A program made the position numbers and the translations under genes. DNA of 9,992 nt from the NCBI GenBank assembly GCA_022571535.1, contig JACZXR010000046.1:1-9992 (forward strand), in the 5' to 3' direction. The notes under the pieces were generated by a model. It ran no database searches. It had not been told where the DNA came from and saw only the letters and a program-made list of their open reading frames with translations. Source of the DNA: Deltaproteobacteria bacterium (GTDB lineage Bacteria; Desulfobacterota; Binatia; UBA9968; CAXXLF01). Below are positions 5,585-9,992 of the stretch, in pieces; position 1 is the first letter of the stretch, and the number at the start of each line of letters is the position of its first letter.

Positions 5585-6612
5585 ATAATTCCGCCTCCCA
5601 AAACCTTCTCCTGGTGGTAGAATACGGCCGACTGCCCAGGGGCCACACCGCGCTCGGGAACATCGAGCAGGACACGCACTTGATTGGCCTGTTTTACGAC
5701 CAGCGCAGGAACCCTGGGTTGACGATAGCGGATGCGAACTTCACACCTCCCTTCACGGAAGTCGCTGAGCCAGTTCAGGTTATCCACACAGATCTCCTTT
5801 TTAAAGAGAATGGGATCATCCGGGCCTTCGCCGACCACCAGCGTGTTGTTGGCCACGTCTTTGTCGGCAACGTAGTAAGGGACCCCGCCCCCGATACCAA
5901 GGCCGTGCCGCTGCCCGATGGTATAAAAGGCAACGCCGTCGTGCTGCCCGACGAATGCGCCTTTTGATGTCACGATTGCACCTTCACGCCGGGCCAGGAA
6001 ATCACGGAGAAAGTAGCTGAAGTTCATCTTGCCTACGAAGCAGAGTCCTTGAGAATCCTTTTTCTCGGCTGTCGGAAGCTTCAGCCGCCGGGCCATCTCT
6101 CGCACTTGAGGTTTGGTATAATCTCCTAAAGGAAACAGGCAGTATTTGAGCTGCCGCTCATTTGAAGTCCAGAGGAAATAACTCTGATCTTTCTGTTTGT
6201 CGATGCCTTCCAGCAACTCCTGTCCCTGAGCGGTGGAATGCAATCTGGCATAATGCCCCGTGGCGATAAAATCCCCGCCGAGGCTCAGGGCCTTTTCAAG
6301 AAAAATGCCAAATTTAATTTCTCGGTTGCACATCACGTCTGGATTTGGCGTTCGCCCCTCCGAATATTCGCGAACCATATAGTCGAAGACATGTTTTTTG
6401 TATTCTTTTCGAAAATCGAAAGTTAAAAAGGGAATATCCAATTTCAGTGCAACACGCAGGGCGTCGAGGCGCTCTTTCCACAGGTCGCAGTCATCCCAGC
6501 ACACCATGTGGACCCCGACCACCTCATAACCGCGCTCTTTTAGAAGGGCTGCAGCTATAGAGGAATCGACACCCCCTGACATTGCGACGAAGACTTTTGT
6601 TATGGATTTCAC
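5566..6612 (-). CDS. mnmA: tRNA-specific 2-thiouridylase MnmA
   Basis: A 348-aa cytoplasmic enzyme that adenylates and then thiolates U34 of tRNA-Lys, -Glu and -Gln, using sulfur relayed from a cysteine desulfurase. The ATP-pyrophosphatase PP-loop SGGVDSS is at residues 12-18. The first catalytic Cys is Cys95 (TPNPDVMCNREIKF), ATGHYAR is at 117-123, and the second catalytic Cys is Cys191 (GLCFVG). Central and C-terminal beta domains follow (YTIGQRHGLG; final GGGIIYSP). The stretch after strand 2 (CWDDCDLWKERLDALRVA) is shorter than in E. coli MnmA, but both catalytic Cys are present, so it should be active. The start is GTG at 6612, with GAGAGAGG about 10 nt upstream. It is a single gene with no co-oriented close neighbour. 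The only housekeeping gene in the window; identification is firm. Confidence 0.96.
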   Translation of the reverse strand: MKSITKVFVAMSGGVDSSIAAALLKERGYEVVGVHMVCWDDCDLWKERLDALRVALKLDIPFLTFDFRKEYKKHVFDYMVREYSEGRTPNPDVMCNREIKFGIFLEKALSLGGDFIATGHYARLHSTAQGQELLEGIDKQKDQSYFLWTSNERQLKYCLFPLGDYTKPQVREMARRLKLPTAEKKDSQGLCFVGKMNFSYFLRDFLARREGAIVTSKGAFVGQHDGVAFYTIGQRHGLGIGGGVPYYVADKDVANNTLVVGEGPDDPILFKKEICVDNLNWLSDFREGRCEVRIRYRQPRVPALVVKQANQVRVLLDVPERGVAPGQSAVFYHQEKVLGGGIIYSPAQ

Positions 6613-6730
6613 GGAATCGCCGGCCTCTCTCTGAAGGGCTAAAGTGTTTTCAAGGACTTGTCAAATGGCGACTGGCTTCCCTGTCCTGCTAAACCGTCAA
6701 CTCCAATGACATGTTTTAGTTTTCGTCTAC

Positions 6731-6757
6731 TACGAAGTACACGAAGATCACGAAGAG
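6731..6757 (+). repeat. CACGAAG nonamer array, left
   Basis: Three tandem 9-nt units, TACGAAGTA, CACGAAGAT and CACGAAGAG, share the core ACGAAG. Such (CACGAAGnn) arrays are common non-coding repeats in environmental bacterial genomes and give spurious HEEHEGH-type peptides when translated. It stands 13 bp left of repeat copy B and is matched by an inverted array on the other side. Confidence 0.7.
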
Positions 6758-6769
6758 TTTAATTTAATG

Positions 6770-6885
6770 TAAACCCCGCCTCTTGAGGCGGGCACAAAAC
6801 CAATGGGTATCCAAAGGAGAGAAGTGGCAGCTCTCCCCTTTGGTTGAACACGGGGTTTCAAACCCCGTGTTCGATATAACTTGAT
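6770..6885 (+). repeat. Three-hairpin dispersed repeat, copy B
   Basis: Same architecture as copy A, but more diverged. Hairpin 1 is CCCGCCT-CTTG-AGGCGGG (6775-6792). Hairpin 2 runs from CCAAAGG to CCTTTGG (6811-6843). Hairpin 3 is TTGAACAC...GTGTTCGA (6844-6874), with GGGGTTT facing AAACCCC. The tail ATAACTTGAT is identical to the other copies. Stem changes relative to A are compensated on the opposite arm, while the CTTG loop is conserved. It sits between two inverted nonamer arrays. Confidence 0.85.
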
Positions 6886-6889
6886 TTCA

Positions 6890-6916
6890 CTTTGTGTCCT
6901 TCGTGCTCTTCGTGGT
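6890..6916 (-). repeat. CACGAAG nonamer array, right (inverted)
   Basis: CTTTGTGTC, CTTCGTGCT and CTTCGTGGT are three 9-nt units whose reverse complements have the core CACGAAG (one unit CACAAAG). They mirror the array at 6731-6757. Together the two arrays make a large imperfect palindrome whose centre is repeat copy B. Confidence 0.7.
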
Positions 6917-7059
6917 GATATTTAACTCTCGCTATAATCTGCTTTCTCTCTGTGAGAACGTTGGTGTCGGATCTTTCTTTCTTCGGAGCAGACCCTCTTG
7001 TCTGCAAACGGAGTGTGCGAAGAACTTCGTTGAGTCGTTGTGTTGAACATTTTATTGGT

Positions 7060-7133
7060 AAGAAGCTAAGGTTTGACAGGAGTTTATCCGTAATGAGCGT
7101 CATGAGACGTATCCAAAAACCGGCATAGCCAGC
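7060..7133 (-). pseudogene. Possible RDD-family membrane protein fragment
   Basis: On the minus strand, 7133-7077 reads AGYAGFWIRLMTLITDKLL. RDD membrane proteins typically begin their first helix with YAGFW-R followed by an ID motif, and the Arg and Asp are both seen here (with one extra residue). Nothing on either side extends the similarity, and at 7134 the plus strand switches to sigma54-activator homology, so this would be a scrap at a recombination joint. Evidence is short and could be chance. Confidence 0.2.
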
Positions 7134-7760
7134 GATGAAATAGGGGAGATTCCACAGCACCTTCAGGTCAAGCTCTTGAGGTGTCTGGAGGAAAAAGAGA
7201 TCCTGGCTGTCGGCAGCACTACGCCCCGGAAGATAGATGTCCGGATCATCGCGGCAACCAACCGTAACCTGCTAAAGGAGACAGAGGAGGGCAGGTTTCG
7301 GGAAGATCTCTATTTTCGATTGAATGTCCTGGAGATTCACATTCCCCCCTTGAGGAAAAGGCCTGAGGACATCCCCCTCCTGGTCGAGCACTTGATTCAG
7401 AAGCATAACCCCGAGCTAAAGAGACATTTCAAAGGGGCAGAGGCAGATGTCATTCGTCTGTTCATGTCGCAGCCATGGAAGGGAAATGTGCGTGAACTGG
7501 ACAATGTGATCGAGCACACGATGATTCTGGCTGAAGGTGAGTGGATCAAGCTTAAGGATTTACCATTGTCCTTCACAGGAGGGGAGGGTGCGATACCGCC
7601 TAACACTCATGAGCTCAAGGAGGCGCTTAAGCAATTCGAAAAGCAGCATATCCGGCGGATTCTAGAACAGGTTAATGACGACCGTAAGGAAGCCGCGCAT
7701 ATCTTGGGAATCAGCCTTTCCTCTCTTTATCGAAAGATTGAGGAGTTTGGCGTTTCATAA
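7134..7760 (+). pseudogene. C-terminal half of an NtrC-family sigma54-dependent activator
   Basis: About 208 codons from the Walker B region to the end of an NtrC-type enhancer-binding protein: DEIGEIPQHLQVKLLR (Walker B DE), VGSTTPRKIDVRIIAATNRN (sensor I), FREDLYFRLNV (arginine finger) and WKGNVRELDNVIEH (sensor II). A Fis-type DNA-binding helix-turn-helix closes it (RKEAAHILGISLSSLYRKI). Missing are the receiver or sensor domain, Walker A (GESGTGK type) and the GAFTGA sigma54-contact loop, so it cannot hydrolyse ATP or remodel sigma54 holoenzyme. Homology begins at about 7134; the upstream frame is unrelated and closes at TGA 7074. A TTG at 7176 could start translation of about 194 aa without an evident RBS. 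If made, the product could at most bind DNA and interfere with a full-length paralogue. The clean break suggests recombination in the adjacent repeat-rich region. Confidence 0.85.
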
Positions 7761-7771
7761 TTTTCCCTCAT

Positions 7772-7786
7772 CGGGAGAACCTCCCG
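7772..7786. terminator. Small hairpin between convergent genes
   Basis: CGGGAG-AAC-CTCCCG is a perfect 6-bp stem with a 3-nt loop, placed between the convergent sigma54-activator relic (ends 7760) and the unknown helical gene (ends 7822). Neither strand has a T-run after the stem, so it is not a standard intrinsic terminator. Position suggests a transcription-stop role at most. Confidence 0.25.
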
Positions 7787-7821
7787 GACTCCCCCGGTTC
7801 CTCAACCCCCTCTCCTCTTTC

Positions 7822-8280
7822 TCAGTGCGTCTGGTCTGGGGTGCTATGCTGCTTGAGGATCTCATCGATTAAAAACAGATCCGTGAGGAGGGCACGCAGG
7901 TGAATCCAGGCATTCAGGTTGTCGATCAGCTGCGAGCTGATCGAGGTCTGCGCTAGCACCAGCTGGATGGCTGCTTGGGCGTTGTGGGAGTCCCGGTCCA
8001 ATATGTCGATGAACGAGCGGTAGCGTTTAGCCGGCTCCAGCTTCTTTTCATCGACCAGCGACATGAAAAGATTGGCCAGCCCTTCCAGTGCATTGTAAGA
8101 GCGGTTAAGGAAGTCACGAATCTGCGCTCCCGAACCGGCCTTTTCATCCCCGGAAAGTCCCTGCGCCGCATAGGCGAGCATGAACTCGTAGGTCTCCTCA
8201 ATGACCTCGATTCTTTGCTTCAGCCCGTCTTCAATGGTCTGGCTCATGGACGACTTGCCACTCGCCCTCTTTTTAACCAT
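7822..8280 (-). CDS. Hypothetical helical protein, last gene of the molybdenum hydroxylase operon
   Basis: A 152-aa protein I do not recognise. It is almost entirely predicted helical and amphipathic, with no Cys motif, signal peptide or clear membrane segment. An Arg/Lys/Ser-rich N-terminus (VKKRASGKSS) precedes helices such as QRIEVIEETYEFMLAYAAQG, FLNRSYNALEGLANLFMSLV and LIDNLNAWIHLRALLTDLFL. The chosen ATG (8280) overlaps the cytochrome b stop by 8 nt (ATGGTTAA), a coupling geometry. Upstream in-frame starts would lie deep inside cytochrome b. An internal ATG at 8247 is an alternative (141 aa). It is the last gene of a minus-strand run with the cytochrome b and FAD subunit, so a role in assembly, tethering or regulation of that redox complex is plausible by position only. 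Confidence 0.7.
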   Translation of the reverse strand: MVKKRASGKSSMSQTIEDGLKQRIEVIEETYEFMLAYAAQGLSGDEKAGSGAQIRDFLNRSYNALEGLANLFMSLVDEKKLEPAKRYRSFIDILDRDSHNAQAAIQLVLAQTSISSQLIDNLNAWIHLRALLTDLFLIDEILKQHSTPDQTH

Positions 8281-9142
8281 CTTTGGGGGAGGGACGGGTG
8301 GCTTTCCGGATGGTCTGTTGCGTGACGGGCCAGTGCTCGGGGTCGTAGTGTTCCAGGTAGCGGGTCCGGGGGATCCAGCCGACAATCATGGAAAGGGTAA
8401 TCCAGCGCTTCTCTGGCCGAATGGCAAAATAGATATGGGTTATAATCAGCGTAATGAATGCAACACTTGCGGCCCCGTGCAGGACATAGATCACTCCCCA
8501 GGTATCGTCCGGCAGGAGGTAGGGATTGCGCGTCCAGAACGGAGTATCTACCTTCACCATCATCAGCAGGCCTGTGGCAATAACGGCCAGTGTGGTGATG
8601 CTCGTGACGTGATGGAAGAGCTTATTTTCCAGCGGATTCTTTCCCGTTCTGCCTGGGGCCGGATCGGGCAAACCCACTATCTGTCTGAGGTTCAACCAGC
8701 CATCTCGCAGATCCTGAAGGGTAATCCACATCGAGGCAAGACCTTTCCAGAACGAGGCATGAATGATGTGGAATAGGATGGCACCTGTAAGCACAAGCCC
8801 CGATATCCAGTGAGGTGTCACCCAAGAGAACTTAAGACCGAAGATAGGAAGAAACCCCGTGAAGAGCAAAGCAAGCATTGAGGTGGCCATGATCCAATGA
8901 AAGGTCCGTGAGGCGAGGGAGTGCCGGGGCACTCTTTCGGGTACCTGTCCCCCGACATCCGTCCGGTTCTTTTTGCCGGCCATTCCGGCGGGAGTGTTTG
9001 GCCGCAACCGCCAATAATAGAGCAACGTGTGCACTACGGCGAACAGCAATCCCGCGGCGAGAGCCAGCCAGATAAGGTCCCAAGAGAGACCTCTCAGGAT
9101 CTCCTGGCCCCAGGGGTTCCTTTGCCAACGAAACCATTCCAT
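8273..9142 (-). CDS. Membrane cytochrome b subunit (formate dehydrogenase gamma/cytochrome b561-like)
   Basis: A 289-aa integral membrane protein, probably di-haem, passing electrons between a soluble redox partner and the quinone pool. Five hydrophobic segments are visible: about 23-44, 84-104, 112-131, 180-197 and 217-241. Candidate haem ligands are His82 (RTFHW), His125 or His128 (LFHIIH), His177/178 (LFHH), His222 (VLHG) and His236 (ITHIYF), typical of the FdnI/HydC b-type family. An additional N-terminal helix precedes the four-helix core, and the C-terminal tail is Pro/Arg-rich. The ATG at 9142 has AAGAAGAG just upstream and follows the FAD-subunit stop by 15 bp, implying one operon. 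The association suggests that the molybdenum hydroxylase is membrane-linked and quinone-reducing. Family call firm, partner inferred. Confidence 0.9.
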   Translation of the reverse strand: MEWFRWQRNPWGQEILRGLSWDLIWLALAAGLLFAVVHTLLYYWRLRPNTPAGMAGKKNRTDVGGQVPERVPRHSLASRTFHWIMATSMLALLFTGFLPIFGLKFSWVTPHWISGLVLTGAILFHIIHASFWKGLASMWITLQDLRDGWLNLRQIVGLPDPAPGRTGKNPLENKLFHHVTSITTLAVIATGLLMMVKVDTPFWTRNPYLLPDDTWGVIYVLHGAASVAFITLIITHIYFAIRPEKRWITLSMIVGWIPRTRYLEHYDPEHWPVTQQTIRKATRPSPKDG

Positions 9143-9157
9143 CTACTCTTCTTGTGC

Positions 9158-9992
9158 TTATGCCCCGCGGATGGCCCTTCTAACCAGGTTCTTCATGAGC
9201 GGTATCTTGAAGTGGTTGTGGTTGAGAGGCTTGGCACCCCATATTGCCGTCTTTCCGGCCAGCTCCGCAGTCTCCTCGCTAAGGCGCTCCCCGCGGACGC
9301 TGTCTTCCACCGCTTTCAGCCTGAGCGGGCGGGGAGCGACTCCACTCACCACAATGCGCGCCTGTTTGATCACCCCGTTCTCGACCCTCATGGACGAAGC
9401 CACATTGACGAGAGGGAAGTCCCACACCTGGCGGTCGGCTACCTTCTCGAAGTAGAAGCGAGCCCCGGCCCACGTATTGGGAATACGGATAGCCGTGAGC
9501 AGATCGCCCGGCTTCAGGACCGTCATCCGGGTGATGTCCACCGATGGGCCGATAAAGAACTCCTCTGCATCCACGAGGCGCTCACCCTTCGCGCTGCGGA
9601 TTACAAACTTGGCGTCCAGGGCAATCAAAGCCGGCGCGGTGTCCGAAGGGCTCACGGCCACGCAACGGTCCGCCCCAAAGAGACAGTGCTCTCTGTTCGC
9701 CGCCGTCGGCGTGTCGGCGTAGCAGATGTTCCCTCCCGCACGATAACACGGCATTCCATTACGGTAATACCAGCACCGGGTATCCTGGCTCACGTTCCCT
9801 CCCAGGGTTCCCTGATTACGAATCTGGGGAGAAGCCACCCTGCGGGCGGCATGGGCCAGAAGCCCATACCGGGACTGAATCAGCGGGTTGGTGACTACCT
9901 CGGTCAGGGTCGTCAACGCCCCGATCTCTACCCCGTTCGCCTGCGCCCGTATTCCTTTTAGTCCTTTAACCTGGCTGAGATCGACGACCACT
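9158..9992 (-). CDS. Molybdenum hydroxylase FAD-binding subunit with extra [4Fe-4S]-type Cys loop (partial)
   Basis: The C-terminal 277 residues of an FAD-binding medium subunit of the xanthine dehydrogenase/CO dehydrogenase family; the 5' end runs off the window, and no true start is visible. Family marks are IGALTTLTEV, ASPQIRNQGTLGGN (FAD site) and SPSDTAPALIALDA, followed by a CO_deh_flav_C-like domain (TAIRIPNTW...RPLRLKAVED). Between GGN and SPSD is an insertion with Cys in DTRC, MPC, NIC, EHC and DRC; C-x8-C-x7-C-x19-C fits four ligands. Similar loops hold an extra [4Fe-4S] cluster in PaoB and in the HcrB subunit of 4-hydroxybenzoyl-CoA reductase. The large molybdopterin and small [2Fe-2S] subunits are not in the window and may lie upstream (beyond 9992). 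The product is predicted to carry electrons from the molybdenum subunit toward the adjacent cytochrome b. Substrate unknown. Confidence 0.92.
   Translation of the reverse strand, partial: VVVDLSQVKGLKGIRAQANGVEIGALTTLTEVVTNPLIQSRYGLLAHAARRVASPQIRNQGTLGGNVSQDTRCWYYRNGMPCYRAGGNICYADTPTAANREHCLFGADRCVAVSPSDTAPALIALDAKFVIRSAKGERLVDAEEFFIGPSVDITRMTVLKPGDLLTAIRIPNTWAGARFYFEKVADRQVWDFPLVNVASSMRVENGVIKQARIVVSGVAPRPLRLKAVEDSVRGERLSEETAELAGKTAIWGAKPLNHNHFKIPLMKNLVRRAIRGA

Larger units (their letters stand above)
6613..7133. other. Gene-free region between mnmA and the sigma54 activator relic
   Basis: About 520 bp without an intact gene. From left to right it holds the mnmA leader and RBS (6613-6640), a CACGAAG nonamer array (6731-6757), three-hairpin repeat copy B (6770-6885), an inverted nonamer array (6890-6916), about 140 bp with nothing recognised, and a minus-strand stretch at about 7075-7133 that may be an RDD-protein scrap. 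A minus-strand open frame across 6858-7160 is mostly translated repeat and is not a gene. Confidence 0.5.

Noticed and set aside
6858..7160. Minus-strand 100-aa open frame
   Set aside because: It is largely translated repeat (HHEEHEGH from the nonamer array and the tail of copy B); only the possible RDD scrap in it deserves mention.
8921..9961. Long plus-strand open frame over the cytochrome b and FAD subunit genes
   Set aside because: It is antisense to two well-supported genes and has low-plausibility composition.
1..9992. CRISPR array, rRNA or tRNA genes, intact transposase
   Set aside because: No regularly spaced repeats, rRNA-like or cloverleaf sequence, or transposase motifs were seen on either strand.

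Overview
This looks like a chromosomal segment of a non-model, probably environmental bacterium of moderate GC. Its gene set is a soluble REC-histidine kinase cluster, an NtrC-type activator, a carboxymuconolactone-decarboxylase-like protein, a hydantoinase A relic, and a molybdenum hydroxylase FAD subunit next to a cytochrome b. That set would suit lineages such as Methylomirabilota/Rokubacteria or Desulfobacterota, but this is an impression and not a test. The window is an accessory-like mosaic: intact genes alternate with gene remnants and small structured DNA repeats.

Layout. 106-930 (-) is a classical SDR oxidoreductase. 931-1421 is intergenic, with a GGGGACAG inverted-repeat remnant and copy A of a three-hairpin repeat. 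1422-3565 (-) is a signalling cluster: a REC-coiled-coil-histidine kinase, a single-domain CheY-like receiver, and a small regulator joining half a PAS domain to a LuxR helix-turn-helix. 3748-3993 (+) is the C-terminal relic of a hemerythrin-like protein. 4057-4689 (+) is an AhpD/carboxymuconolactone-decarboxylase-like gene with an in-frame TGA exactly at the second Cys of its CxxC motif. A hairpin follows 11 nt downstream, so this is a selenoprotein candidate (CxxU). 4716-4841 is repeat copy C (inverted), which runs into the start of a hydantoinase A pseudogene with an in-frame TAG. 5566-6612 (-) is mnmA. 6613-7133 holds CACGAAG nonamer arrays flanking repeat copy B, plus a possible RDD-protein scrap. 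7134-7760 (+) is the C-terminal half of a sigma54 activator. 7822-9992 (-) is an apparent operon: a partial FAD/[4Fe-4S] molybdenum hydroxylase subunit, a five-TM cytochrome b, and an unknown helical protein.

Two observations stand out. One is the candidate selenocysteine codon with its bacterial-SECIS-like hairpin. The other is a roughly 115-bp dispersed element of three consecutive hairpins, whose three copies differ at stem positions in a way that keeps base pairing. Copies A and C are inverted relative to each other and bracket the signalling and redox block. Copies B and C each sit next to a broken gene, which suggests these elements mark rearrangement points. No database or folding computation was possible, so family names rest on motifs read by eye.
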